Below, piece by piece: positions 1-9,015 of a stretch of DNA of 64,000 bases. This DNA is from Pontibacterium sinense (GTDB lineage Bacteria > Pseudomonadota > Gammaproteobacteria > Pseudomonadales > Balneatricaceae), in contig NZ_JADEYS010000021.1 of the NCBI RefSeq assembly GCF_015209595.1, positions 35,199 through 99,198 of the forward strand, read 5' to 3'. A model generated the notes under the pieces. It saw only the letters and a list, made by a program, of their open reading frames with translations, ran no database searches and had not been told where the DNA came from. The translations under genes and the position numbers were made by a program. Numbering within the stretch: the stretch's first letter is position 1; each line of letters opens with the position of its first letter.

Positions 1-1983
1 ACTGGCTATAGCCGTGATGATGTACTGGGTGAGCGTCCTTCAGTTTTGAAATCCGAACGTCAGTCCGATGATTTCTACAGTGCTATGTGGCGAGTATTGG
101 ATACCCAGGGGTACTGGCGGGGAGAGCTTTTCAACCGGCGCAAAAATGGAACCCTGTTCACGGCTCTGACGACAATCTCGGCGATTCACGATACCCAGGG
201 CGTACTGACGCACTATGTCAGTGTGTTTTCCGATATTACTCAGATGAAAACCCATCAGGAACGTTTGGAGATGCTGGCGCATTACGATTCCCTGACGCGT
301 TTGCCCAACCGGGTATTGCTGGCGGATCGTATGAAGCAAATGCTGAGCTCTGCGCAGGGTATGCAGGGGTATATCGCGGTGTGTTATATCGATCTGGACG
401 GGTTTAAACAGATCAATGATCAATATGGTCACGATGTGGGTGATCAGCTGCTGGTGGAGGTTGCGCAGAGGCTGCAAAGCAGTCTGCGAGGCCATGACAC
501 TGTTGCGCGTCTGGGCGGCGATGAGTTTGTGCTGTTGTTGAGCGAACTGGAAAGTGTTCATACCTGCGAGCTGACGGCTGAGCGAGTACTGTCGCTGATT
601 ACCCGACCGATCCATGTGGGCGGGGTGGAGCTGCAGGTCTCTGCGAGCATGGGGATTACGCTCTACCCGGACGATGGTGCTGATGCGGACCTGTTGCTTC
701 GTCATGCCGATCAAGCGATGTATCAGGCCAAAATGACCGGCCGAAACCGCTATCAATTATATGATCTGGACCACGATCAGCGAGCCGTTTATCGTCGTGA
801 AGCGATCGCGGATATTCGCCGCGCATTGCATCAGGAGGAGTTCGTTCTCTATTTCCAGCCGCAGGTGGATCTGATTCAGCAGAAGGTACAGGGTTTTGAG
901 ATGCTGATCCGCTGGCAACATCCACAAAAAGGATTGTTGGTGCCCGCGCACTTCCTGCCTTTGATCAATGGTCACCCGGTCGAAATCGAGCTGGACCACT
1001 GGGTGCTGCAACAGGCGTTTGCCCGGCTGCAGGCGTGGCAGCAGCAAGGGTACGCTTTACGTTTGAGCGTGAATCTTTCCGGGGCCACCTTGTTGGCAGA
1101 CGACTTTATGCCACGTCTGCAGTCCTATATTCATGCGTATCCGCGGATGTCGCCTGGATTGCTGGAGATCGAAGTGCTGGAAACCTCTGCACTGGAAGAT
1201 ATCACGCATGCAGGTGAGATCTTTGAAGCCTGTCAGGATCTGGGATTCCGTATTGCACTGGATGACTTTGGGACGGGCTACTCCTCGCTGACCTATTTTC
1301 GCCGCTTGCCCGCTGAGACCCTGAAGATTGATCAGTCGTTTATCTTCGATATGTTGACCGATAAAGAAGATCTGGCGATTGTGGAAAGTGTGATTGGTCT
1401 GGCGCAGGCCTTTAACCGCCAGCTGGTGGCCGAGGGGGTCGAGTCGGCTGAACATGGTCAGCTGTTGGTTCAAATGGGCTGTACCGTTGTGCAGGGTTAT
1501 GGCATCGCCCGGCCGATGCCGGTTGAGCAGGCTCTGGATTGGGCAGATAGCTGGAGGCCGTCACAGGATTGGGTGATGGAGACAGGCTACCACTCGCCAG
1601 AACAGCGGGCGCTGTTGTTGGCGTCCCGGGAGCATCAATACTGGCTTGATGAACTGCTGTTGCGGCTGAATGGCACGCCGCCAGAGAGCGCGTCACGGCC
1701 AGATGACTACCATAGCTGCCGTTTTGGACGCTGGTATTATGGGCTGGGCGGTGTGCAACTGGGGCATCGGGCAGAGTTTCGTGAGATAGAACCCGTGCAT
1801 AAACAGCTGCATCAGCTGGCGGATCATCTGGTGCGGGGGCTGGATCACTTAAATGAAGGTGAGCGCCTGCGGGGGCGACAGCAGCTGATTGAGCTGAGCC
1901 ACTCGTTGCAACAGCAAATACAGAACTTGCAGCGCATTCTTGTCGCGGAAAAGGTGGTTAAACCGATTCCGGTTACACACTAA
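1..1983 (+). CDS. PAS-GGDEF-EAL-CZB cyclic-di-GMP enzyme (5' truncated by window)
   Basis: The reading frame is open from base 1 and begins inside a PAS fold (TGYSRDDVLGERPSVLKS), so the true start lies outside the window; the first internal start-like codon is a TTG at 46. A PAC segment precedes a GGDEF domain with an intact RLGGDEF active site and an RGHD inhibitory I-site, then an EAL domain in which EAL reads EML but DDFGTGYSS, KIDQSF and AEGVE motifs are kept. The last 120 residues match the CZB zinc-binding domain (HQYW, CRFGRWYYG, HKQLH). Seen motifs suggest a bifunctional cyclase/phosphodiesterase; the CZB family binds zinc and responds to zinc or HOCl. The input to the PAS domain is unknown. 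Confidence 0.9.
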   Translation, partial: TGYSRDDVLGERPSVLKSERQSDDFYSAMWRVLDTQGYWRGELFNRRKNGTLFTALTTISAIHDTQGVLTHYVSVFSDITQMKTHQERLEMLAHYDSLTRLPNRVLLADRMKQMLSSAQGMQGYIAVCYIDLDGFKQINDQYGHDVGDQLLVEVAQRLQSSLRGHDTVARLGGDEFVLLLSELESVHTCELTAERVLSLITRPIHVGGVELQVSASMGITLYPDDGADADLLLRHADQAMYQAKMTGRNRYQLYDLDHDQRAVYRREAIADIRRALHQEEFVLYFQPQVDLIQQKVQGFEMLIRWQHPQKGLLVPAHFLPLINGHPVEIELDHWVLQQAFARLQAWQQQGYALRLSVNLSGATLLADDFMPRLQSYIHAYPRMSPGLLEIEVLETSALEDITHAGEIFEACQDLGFRIALDDFGTGYSSLTYFRRLPAETLKIDQSFIFDMLTDKEDLAIVESVIGLAQAFNRQLVAEGVESAEHGQLLVQMGCTVVQGYGIARPMPVEQALDWADSWRPSQDWVMETGYHSPEQRALLLASREHQYWLDELLLRLNGTPPESASRPDDYHSCRFGRWYYGLGGVQLGHRAEFREIEPVHKQLHQLADHLVRGLDHLNEGERLRGRQQLIELSHSLQQQIQNLQRILVAEKVVKPIPVTH

Positions 1984-2002
1984 AGATCGTGAAAAGGGAT
2001 TC

Positions 2003-2051
2003 CCTCCGGAACAATCATTGTGGAGACAACGAAGGGGGACAGTTCCGGAGG
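2003..2051. terminator. Inverted repeat between convergent genes, possible bidirectional terminator
   Basis: CCTCCGGAAC at 2003-2012 pairs perfectly with GTTCCGGAGG at 2042-2051 across a 29-base loop. It lies between the end of the cyclic-di-GMP gene and the end of matB. There is no clear T tract, so the terminator role is inferred from position. Confidence 0.4.
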
Positions 2052-2074
2052 TCGGCGTTCAGGGGACCGTGTGG

Positions 2075-3592
2075 TCAGAGTTCTTTCTGACCGTACTGGT
2101 CTCGCAGGACATTTTTCTGCACTTTCCCCATCGTATTGCGTGGCAGTTCGTCGAGGAACAGAATGCGGCGCGGCACTTTAAAGCCCGCCAAATGTTCGCG
2201 ACACACTGATGCCAGTGATTCAGCAGTGATCGTGTTGGCGCTGCCATCCGCAACTATGGCGGCAGCCACACCTTCACCAAAGTCGGGATGCACAAAGGCA
2301 AAGACCGCGGACTCCAATACCCCCGGCAGCTCATTGAGCACCATCTCAATCTCTTTCGGATAAATGTTGTATCCACCGCTGATAATCAGATCTTTGGAGC
2401 GCCCGACAATACTGACGTAACCGGCGGCATTGATGGTGCCCAGATCTCCAGTGACAAAGAAACCATCGTCGGTGAACTCTTCCGCAGTTTTCTCTGGCAT
2501 ACGCCAATAACCCTGAAAGACATTCGGACCTTTGACCTGCAAACTGCCGACGCCATCTGTGTCACAAGGCTGATCGTTTTCATCCATGATTCGCACCTCA
2601 GTGCCCGGCAGCGGGAAGCCCACGGTGCCCGCGATACGCTGACCGTTCAATGGGTTAGAGGTGTTCATGCCGGTTTCGGTCATGCCGTAACGTTCGAGAA
2701 TGGCTTTGCCCGTGCGTTGTTCAAATTCGGCGAATGTCTCTTCCAGCAGGGGGGCAGAACCGGAGATAAACAGGCGTACGTTTTCAGCTTTTTCCTGCGT
2801 GAATTCAGGTTCAGCCAGCAACCGCGTATAAAAGGTTGGAACACCCATCATCACGGTGGCTTCGGGCAGTGATTTCAGCGCTTCTGTCGCATCAAATTTG
2901 CTATAGAAGATCATCTCGCTGGCATTCAGCAGGGCACAACTACACGCTACAAACAGCCCGTGAACGTGGAAAATAGGCAGCATGTGCAGGAGCACATCCC
3001 CCTCTTTCCAGCCCCAGTAATCAAGCAGTGTCAGGCCGTTGTTCAGCAAGTTGTTGTGGCTGATCATCGCGCCTTTTGGACGCCCGGTTGTACCCGAGGT
3101 GTAGAGGATAGCGGCCAGATCATCGTCGTCCCGTTCAACGGTGACAAAATCACTGCTGTGATCGTTGGCCTGGGTGTTGAGCGTGCCTTGACCGTCGGTA
3201 TTGAGCGTAAAGATACGCTGGCGAATACCGGTGCGTTCACGGATCGCTTCAAACACTGCTTTTTGCTTGTCGGCACAGACCACCACGGCGGGTTCGGCAT
3301 TCTCGACGAAGTAGGCCAGCTCGTCCGGCGTATACGCCGTGTTCATCGGCAGGTACGTACCACCGGCGCGTAAAACACCCAGATATAACGCCAGAGCTTC
3401 ACCGGATTTGTCGACCTGAACCGCAACGCGGTCACCCGCCTGAAGGCCAGACGAAGCTAATAATGTAGCGTACTGTCCCGAACGTGCATGTAACTCACCG
3501 TAAGTCATAGAGCTGTCGGTTTCGGGCATACGCAAGGCCGTGCGATCCGGATAAGGCGCAAAGCGCTCATAAAATGCCTGGTATAAATTCAT
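2075..3592 (-). CDS. matB: Malonyl-CoA synthetase (MatB), acyl-CoA ligase
   Basis: A 505-residue ANL-superfamily ligase that would activate malonate to malonyl-CoA with ATP and CoA in the cytoplasm. The P-loop YTSGTTGRPKGA, the YGMTETGMNTSNP motif, the GYNIYPKEIE hinge and the C-terminal lysine region (NTMGKVQKN) are all visible. The length fits MatB. The assignment to malonate rather than another short acid rests on context: it diverges from a GntR regulator and malonyl-CoA decarboxylase. The shared intergenic region holds a perfect palindrome. A methylmalonate or other dicarboxylate activity cannot be excluded. Confidence 0.85.
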   Translation of the reverse strand: MNLYQAFYERFAPYPDRTALRMPETDSSMTYGELHARSGQYATLLASSGLQAGDRVAVQVDKSGEALALYLGVLRAGGTYLPMNTAYTPDELAYFVENAEPAVVVCADKQKAVFEAIRERTGIRQRIFTLNTDGQGTLNTQANDHSSDFVTVERDDDDLAAILYTSGTTGRPKGAMISHNNLLNNGLTLLDYWGWKEGDVLLHMLPIFHVHGLFVACSCALLNASEMIFYSKFDATEALKSLPEATVMMGVPTFYTRLLAEPEFTQEKAENVRLFISGSAPLLEETFAEFEQRTGKAILERYGMTETGMNTSNPLNGQRIAGTVGFPLPGTEVRIMDENDQPCDTDGVGSLQVKGPNVFQGYWRMPEKTAEEFTDDGFFVTGDLGTINAAGYVSIVGRSKDLIISGGYNIYPKEIEMVLNELPGVLESAVFAFVHPDFGEGVAAAIVADGSANTITAESLASVCREHLAGFKVPRRILFLDELPRNTMGKVQKNVLRDQYGQKEL

Positions 3593-3631
3593 GCATCTTT
3601 CCTCTTGTATTTGTTTTCAATGCATTTTGAT

Positions 3632-3648
3632 TGTAATTACTAATTACA
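3632..3648. promoter_or_regulatory. Palindromic operator, probable GntR (MatR) site
   Basis: TGTAATTACTAATTACA is a perfect 17-base palindrome, flanked almost symmetrically by TGCATT (3621-3626) and AATGCA (3653-3658). It sits between the divergent matB and GntR gene, as expected for a FadR/GntR operator controlling both. A second 12-base palindrome, TTTCAATTGAAA, follows at 3660-3671. Confidence 0.6.
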
Positions 3649-3693
3649 CTACAATGCAATTTCAATTGAAACTAAATATAAAGCCAATCAATC

Positions 3694-4365
3694 ATGAGCA
3701 TAATAAAAAGAAGAGTGTTGTATGAGGAAGTGGCAGAGATCCTTGCGAGGATGATCTACGAGAGCCGGTTAGAACCCGGTCAGTGGATCGATGAGATGAA
3801 ACTCTGCGATGAACTGGGAATCAGTCGTACGCCGTTGCGCGAAGCATTGAAGGTGCTGGCATCCGACGGTTTGGTGGAGTTAGTGCCACGCAAGGGCAGT
3901 TACGTTAAAAGCATCAGTCCGGAAGAGCTGGACGAACTGTTCCCGATCATGGCGTTGCTCGAAGGCTACTGCACACAACTGGTGGCGGAACGCGCCACCG
4001 GCAGTGAGTTACGCCGCTTGCGCCACCTGCACGATTGTCTGGAAGAGAGCGCCGCCAACGGTGATCTGGCCAGCTATTACGAGGAAAACATCGTTTTCCA
4101 TGATGAGTTGAAAGCGGTCTCCGGGAACGAATGGTTGCAGCGGATTACGCTCGATCTATCCCGTGTTATCCGTCTGGCACGCCAGCAGCAACTCAAGCTG
4201 CAGGGGCGCTTACTCCACTCCCTGGAAGAGCACCGTAACATCATCACAGCGATTGAAGCGGGTGATGCAGCGGGTGCTAATCAGGCGATGCAGGTTCATT
4301 TGATAAATCAGTATGAAGCGCTGAAAGCCGCAATACTGGAGGACAGTGAAGATGAAGTGGATTAA
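3694..4365 (+). CDS. matR: GntR-family (FadR/FCD) regulator of malonate genes
   Basis: A 223-residue regulator with an N-terminal winged helix (LCDELGISRTPLREALKVL, the typical GntR recognition helix) and an FCD-type C-terminal helical domain (MALLEGYCTQL, HDELKAVSGN, HRNIITAIEAGD). Members of this subfamily bind small organic acids. Its gene overlaps matA by 14 bases and diverges from matB, so it most likely senses malonate or malonyl-CoA and controls both sides through the palindrome at 3632. The ligand is inferred. Confidence 0.85.
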   Translation: MSIIKRRVLYEEVAEILARMIYESRLEPGQWIDEMKLCDELGISRTPLREALKVLASDGLVELVPRKGSYVKSISPEELDELFPIMALLEGYCTQLVAERATGSELRRLRHLHDCLEESAANGDLASYYEENIVFHDELKAVSGNEWLQRITLDLSRVIRLARQQQLKLQGRLLHSLEEHRNIITAIEAGDAAGANQAMQVHLINQYEALKAAILEDSEDEVD

Positions 4366-5695
4366 CCGTCTGATCGATTCTGTGGCCACCCGAGGCCGCG
4401 AACTGTTGCACGCTGAAGACCCGTCCCGCTTTGATATGGCCTACTCGCTGCAGGAAGATTGCACCGCGTTGCTGAATCAGCGAGGAGATGCCGTTGCGCT
4501 GGCGATTGCGCAGCAGATCCTGGACCGCTATGTGCGCCTGAGCACCGAAGAAAAGCTGAGCTTCTTTCAGTATCTGGCACGTGATCTGTCACCGGATTAT
4601 GAAGCGTTAGGCAAACACGCGCAGGCGATGGATGCGGAACCCGATGCACGCACCTATCGTCGTTTGTTGGCGTCGCTGCGTCAGGGGCGCTGGACATTGT
4701 TCGAGCTGCTGAATATTCCTGGCGTTGGCACGCAGGCACTGGTTCGGATGCGGGAAGATCTGCTCGATCATCTGCAGGAGAATCCTGAGCTGAAAGCGGT
4801 CGATCTGGATCTTCAGACCATTCTGGAAGCCTGGTTTAACCGGGGGTTTCTGGAGTTTCGCGAGATCAACTGGCACACCCCGGCCGATGTACTGGAAAAA
4901 CTGATTCGCTATGAAGCGGTGCACGAAATCCAGAACTGGCAGGACCTGAAACGGCGTCTGGCGTCTGATCGTGCCTGTTTTGCTTTCTTCCACCCGGCAC
5001 TGCCGGATGAACCCCTGATTTTTGTTCAGGTGGGCTACACCGATGCAGTAAGTACGGCCATCGATCCGTTTCTCGATCAGGATCAGCCGGAAGTAGATGC
5101 CGATCAGGCTAACACGGCGATCTTCTACTCGATCTCCAACTGTCAGAAAGGCTTGCGGGGAATCTCCTTTGGCAACTTCCTGATTAAGCAGGTCGTGCAG
5201 CATATTCAGCAGAACCATCCGCATATCACCCAGTTCTCTACCCTGTCGCCGATTCCGGGGCTGAGCAGAGCGCTGAATAGCGAAAAGCTGGATGAAACCC
5301 GGCTGGAGCAGTTGGCGGGCAACCAGTTGGGCGAGCTGAAAGAGCGCTATCAGGTCTCCAGTTTACGGGATCTGCTACAGCATAAGGCGGACAAGCTGAG
5401 TGTTGATCATGCACCCACCGTATTGTTCATTGAAAAGTTGGGGCTGGCCTATCTGACGGAAGTTAAGCGGGAGAGTGAACCCTACGATCCGGTCGCACGT
5501 TTCCATCTGAGTAACGGGGCATCGATTTTCCGCATCAATGCGTTTGCCAACTGCCGCCCGTATGGGTTGAAAAGCAGCTACGGACTGATGGTGAATTACC
5601 TCTACGATCTGAGCCGGGTGGAGCAAAATCACGAGCAGTTTAAGCGTAACGGTACGATTGATGTCCACCGTGCTATGCGTAAAAAACTGGGCTAA
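4352..5695 (+). CDS. matA: Malonyl-CoA decarboxylase (MatA/MCD family)
   Basis: A 447-residue protein with the helical N-terminal MCD domain and the C-terminal acetyltransferase-like catalytic domain. The conserved FSTLSPIPGL segment and the NGASIFRIN histidine-loop region of the family are present. It converts malonyl-CoA to acetyl-CoA and CO2, completing malonate use with MatB. The ATG at 4352 is preferred to the GTG at 4346 because GGAGG at 4338-4342 is nine bases upstream. It overlaps the GntR gene by 14 bases and is followed four bases later by the next gene, so the three are one operon. Confidence 0.88.
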   Translation: MKWINRLIDSVATRGRELLHAEDPSRFDMAYSLQEDCTALLNQRGDAVALAIAQQILDRYVRLSTEEKLSFFQYLARDLSPDYEALGKHAQAMDAEPDARTYRRLLASLRQGRWTLFELLNIPGVGTQALVRMREDLLDHLQENPELKAVDLDLQTILEAWFNRGFLEFREINWHTPADVLEKLIRYEAVHEIQNWQDLKRRLASDRACFAFFHPALPDEPLIFVQVGYTDAVSTAIDPFLDQDQPEVDADQANTAIFYSISNCQKGLRGISFGNFLIKQVVQHIQQNHPHITQFSTLSPIPGLSRALNSEKLDETRLEQLAGNQLGELKERYQVSSLRDLLQHKADKLSVDHAPTVLFIEKLGLAYLTEVKRESEPYDPVARFHLSNGASIFRINAFANCRPYGLKSSYGLMVNYLYDLSRVEQNHEQFKRNGTIDVHRAMRKKLG

Positions 5696-5699
5696 CGGG

Positions 5700-6860
5700 A
5701 TGAAACTGGCAGCGTCGAACCTGACACGCGCCACTCAGCTGGCGGATCGGTTGTTAAGCCTGGAGGCGAAGCAACTGAAACCGCGTTCGGCGAGTTGGCA
5801 GGGGGTAAGTGGTGATCAGCCCCAGCGTGTTGCTATTTGGGCCAACCGACCAGAACATAAAGCGGGCAGTATCGACGGGACGTTGGGAGACGAGTTGCTG
5901 GCCTTTCTGGCTGATGCGGAAGCCGCGAAGGTTGATCGCATTATCCTGTGCCTCGACTCTGCCGGTGTGTCGTTGACGGATGACTGGCAGGGAATGCAAC
6001 GCTGCGCCGCGGTGATCAAAGCCCTGCACCGGCTGAATATCCGCAGCCAGATCGTGACCGTCGCTGTACTGGGTGAAGAGGTGGGGTGTTTTGGCGGTGC
6101 TTTGCTCATTGCCGGGGCCTGTCAGTATCAGCTAGGTTCAGTCAATGGTCAGTATGGCGTTTCCGGCACACGGGTTATTACACAGTTAACCGGAGAAACA
6201 CTCCATCAGGAACCGTTTTATTACAGCGCCATATACCGTTTGTTGAATACGGAACTGTCGGCATTGCTGCCGGATAATCCGGTGCAGGTTATGAACTTGC
6301 TGCTGGCACTGCCTGTGAATCCAATGACTCTGTTAGGTCTGCGTCAGCGTTTGGATGGTCTACTGCAAAAAAGTGCAGAAGATCATGCTGCTCTAATCAA
6401 TTCGGGACATTTTTCTGCGGGGGTACCACAGGCGGATGCGGAGCAAACTGATGCATTGGGTTTCTCGGGAACCCAAGCGCTGGGCTGTGATGAGCTGCTG
6501 GCGTTTTGTGATCAGTTATTGTCCCGGCTGGAAGCCAGTGAGTCGTTGCCGGTGCTGTCAGGTGATGCGGTTCAACAGTTTAGTCTGAGCAACGAGCAGC
6601 AGGGATTTTCTACTTATTTGAGTCTGACCTCAGCGATTTTACGTTATGCGGCGGAGCGTCAGCCCCCGTTAACCGTGAAGGTTGAGCAGGTTGGTAGTGG
6701 TGCAACTTTTATCGCGCTGTCCCTGATGGCCGATGAATTAGTGCTCGAAAAGCACGCCAGAATTTACTCCCTGCCCCCGGCGGTGATTGAGCAGTTTACT
6801 GGCAGGCCCGAACTGGAGACGCGTCAGGGCGTGGATTGGAAGACGGAAATGAGAGTGTAG
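5700..6860 (+). CDS. Fused MdcD/MdcE-like carboxyltransferase-fold protein
   Basis: A 386-residue protein with two crotonase/carboxyltransferase-like halves. The first half (LCLDSAGVSL, GCFGGALLIAGACQY, GQYGVSGTRVI) resembles the beta subunit of biotin-independent malonate decarboxylase; the second half (SAILRYAAE, QVGSGATFIALSLMADEL) resembles the gamma subunit. No genes for the acyl-carrier, transferase or other Mdc subunits are nearby, and MatAB already provides a complete route, so its role is unknown. Start taken at the ATG four bases after matA; an upstream ATG at 5658 would overlap matA. Divergence from the subunit motifs suggests altered function. Confidence 0.6.
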   Translation: MKLAASNLTRATQLADRLLSLEAKQLKPRSASWQGVSGDQPQRVAIWANRPEHKAGSIDGTLGDELLAFLADAEAAKVDRIILCLDSAGVSLTDDWQGMQRCAAVIKALHRLNIRSQIVTVAVLGEEVGCFGGALLIAGACQYQLGSVNGQYGVSGTRVITQLTGETLHQEPFYYSAIYRLLNTELSALLPDNPVQVMNLLLALPVNPMTLLGLRQRLDGLLQKSAEDHAALINSGHFSAGVPQADAEQTDALGFSGTQALGCDELLAFCDQLLSRLEASESLPVLSGDAVQQFSLSNEQQGFSTYLSLTSAILRYAAERQPPLTVKVEQVGSGATFIALSLMADELVLEKHARIYSLPPAVIEQFTGRPELETRQGVDWKTEMRV

Positions 6861-6935
6861 GATAGGGTTTAGGGGCTGCCTAAGAAGGATGTTGTTGTAT
6901 ATAATTGCGATTGCTTATCAATTGAATTCTTCATA

Positions 6936-6963
6936 TTGATCTAAAGCAAGGGCGGCTTATAAT
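6936..6963 (+). promoter_or_regulatory. Sigma-70 promoter for first MarR gene
   Basis: TTGATC (6936-6941) and TATAAT (6958-6963) are separated by 16 bases and lie about 95 bases before the MarR start at 7057. Confidence 0.6.
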
Positions 6964-7056
6964 GGCGCCCGTATACTTATACCCCCAATTTAAATCCTAT
7001 CTTCATCCTGCGCTCCATGTGTTCCAGTGCGGCTCTGATATATAAAGAACTTACGA

Positions 7057-7587
7057 ATGGCAGATATTAATCTCTATAAAAGCTGGCATCTTGCGCGTAC
7101 CGAGCATGATGCATACACAACCGAGTTTGAATGGGCGCTACTGCGTTTTCACGAAGCATTTCAGCGTTTTTGCCTGCAGGTTGGCAGCACTTCGGGATTA
7201 AGTAACCTGACCTATCACGAGCTGATTATTCTGCATGTTATCCGCATGCAGGACCGGCCGAAACCGGTGACTATTATTGCGCGACTGCTGAACCGGGACG
7301 ATATCCCGAACATTCAGTACAGCCTGCGTAAGCTGGTGAACCTGGAACTGATTGAGAAAATGAAGGAACCTCATGGCAAAACGCACACCTATGCCATGAC
7401 AGCGGAAGGGAAGAAGAAGGTTGATCGTTACGCAGAACTGCGCGAAACGTTGCTGACGACGCAGACCAACAGTATTGATCGTGTGGATCAAAAGCTGCTG
7501 GAGTCTGCCAAGCTGATCAGTTTGCTGACCGGAATTTATGATGAAGCGGGCCGTATCTCGGCTACGTATTCTTGCCCGGAAGACTGA
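7057..7587 (+). CDS. MarR-type winged-helix regulator (copy 1)
   Basis: A 176-residue regulator with a central winged helix: ELIILHVIRMQDRPKPV, then IARLLNRDDIPNIQYSLRKL as the recognition region, and a wing with KMKEPHGKTHTYAMT. It is strongly similar to the gene at 7868 along its whole length, with an identical stretch through the recognition helix, so the two probably bind the same DNA. Its location next to the aromatic cluster suggests it senses the substrate or a catechol intermediate. It has its own promoter. Ligand and sign of regulation are inferred. Confidence 0.82.
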   Translation: MADINLYKSWHLARTEHDAYTTEFEWALLRFHEAFQRFCLQVGSTSGLSNLTYHELIILHVIRMQDRPKPVTIIARLLNRDDIPNIQYSLRKLVNLELIEKMKEPHGKTHTYAMTAEGKKKVDRYAELRETLLTTQTNSIDRVDQKLLESAKLISLLTGIYDEAGRISATYSCPED

Positions 7588-7867
7588 TCCCACGCGCTGC
7601 ATGAATGCTGCCGGGTTTGTCTTTCAGGCCCGGCTGATAGGGCTGTTCAGCTCTTTGTCACCGACCCTCCCGCCGTAAAAAGACCTTCTGTTCAATAACG
7701 AATTATTCAAGTAATCTAACTGCTTGTATAAGAGTCTGTTGATCGCTGTAGAGAGACAGTGAGTTGATAGCACAGAGACAGCGTATCCCGGTTTGTCGTC
7801 GCGGGAACGCACCCATAATAAGAACAAAATACTGGTATGCAACGTGGCAAAGAAACTGATTGATGAC

Positions 7868-8395
7868 ATGAGCTTATACCGCTCATGGCACTTGGCGCGC
7901 ACAGAACACGACGCGATTACAACCGAATTTGAGTGGGTGATGCTGCGCTTTAATGAAGCCTTTGAGCGCTTCTGTTTGCAGCTGGGGAGCACCGTTGGTT
8001 TAGGCAGCTTGTCCTACCAGGAACTGATTATCCTGAATGTGATCCGCATGCAGGATCGTCCTAAACCCGTCACGATTATCGCCCGCTTGCTGAACCGTGA
8101 TGATATCCCAAATATCCAATACAGCCTGCGTAAGCTGGCCGGTCTGGAACTGATCATCAAAGAGAAAGAGCCGCAGGGTAAAAACTTCAACTACGCGATG
8201 ACAGATGTGGGTCGCCAGAAGTTAAATCTCTATGCGGAGTTGCGCGGACGTTTGCTGACCGATCAGACCAGCAGTATCGATAAAGTGGACGAGAAACTGC
8301 AACAGACGGCCCGTCTGATCAGCATGCTAACCGGCATCTATGATGAAGCAGGCCGCATCTCTGCGACCTACTCCAGCGATCTGGCGGACGACTAA
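7868..8395 (+). CDS. MarR-type winged-helix regulator (copy 2)
   Basis: A 175-residue paralogue of the preceding regulator, sharing SWHLARTEHDA, MQDRPKPVTIIARLLNRDD and GIYDEAGRISATYS. The ATG at 7868 aligns with the start of copy 1; an in-frame extension to 7793 exists but has no counterpart. The last bases overlap the convergent azoreductase gene by four. The recognition helix is identical to copy 1 while the ends and wing differ, which fits a pair that shares operators but may differ in ligand or dimerise together. Confidence 0.82.
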   Translation: MSLYRSWHLARTEHDAITTEFEWVMLRFNEAFERFCLQLGSTVGLGSLSYQELIILNVIRMQDRPKPVTIIARLLNRDDIPNIQYSLRKLAGLELIIKEKEPQGKNFNYAMTDVGRQKLNLYAELRGRLLTDQTSSIDKVDEKLQQTARLISMLTGIYDEAGRISATYSSDLADD

Positions 8396-9015
8396 ACGCT
8401 TAAGCGTTCAGCCGTTGCCGCGGTCAGAAAGTGATGGATCTGATCTGAAGTCAGGTCCATTGCCTGCTGGCGCGAGAAGTTACCGCGTGACGTCCCTTCC
8501 ACACAGATAAATTCGATCTCATCCAGATTCAGAAAATCAGCGATGGCCTTAAACCATGGCTGTACCAAATCCATCTCTGAACCTGCAAACATGCCGCCCA
8601 TTGATACACAGACCAAGGCCCGTTTCCCGGCGCACAGTCCCTGCAACTCGCCGTCTGCCACTTTGGTGAAGGTGCGGCCCACCCGTACAATCTGATCTAT
8701 ATACGCCTTCAGTGCCGAAGGCACATTGAAGTTGTACATCGGCACACCAAAGCAGAGCAGATCTGCGGCCATAAACTCCGCGATCAACTGGTCGCTGAGT
8801 ACGGTGGCCCGTTTGGCCTGCAGCGATGGGCTGGGCGCAAAAAATCCCTCAATGGTATCCGCCGAGAGGTGTGGAACCTGGGTTTTAATCAGGTCCCGTT
8901 CCTGTAGCTGACCCTTGGGATAAGCACGGGCAAACTCCTGACGGAACTGCCGGGTCATATTGCGGGTGACCGAACTGTTCTGTCGGCTGCTGGCATCGAT
9001 CACCAGAGCGCGCAT
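8392..9015 (-). CDS. azoR: FMN-dependent NADH:quinone oxidoreductase/azoreductase (AzoR/AcpD family)
   Basis: A 207-residue flavodoxin-fold protein. PMYNFNVPSALKAYIDQI and RVGRTF form the family's flavin-binding and dimer region. Members reduce quinones and azo dyes with NAD(P)H. It is translationally coupled to the aldolase gene: the aldolase TGA and this ATG share one base. As last gene of the lower-pathway operon it may protect against quinones formed from catechol intermediates; this role is inferred. Confidence 0.8.
   Translation of the reverse strand: MRALVIDASSRQNSSVTRNMTRQFRQEFARAYPKGQLQERDLIKTQVPHLSADTIEGFFAPSPSLQAKRATVLSDQLIAEFMAADLLCFGVPMYNFNVPSALKAYIDQIVRVGRTFTKVADGELQGLCAGKRALVCVSMGGMFAGSEMDLVQPWFKAIADFLNLDEIEFICVEGTSRGNFSRQQAMDLTSDQIHHFLTAATAERLSV

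Noticed and set aside
6900..6945. Possible Fur-like box before the first MarR gene
   Set aside because: Only short AT-rich similarity; it lacks the repeated GATAAT pattern.
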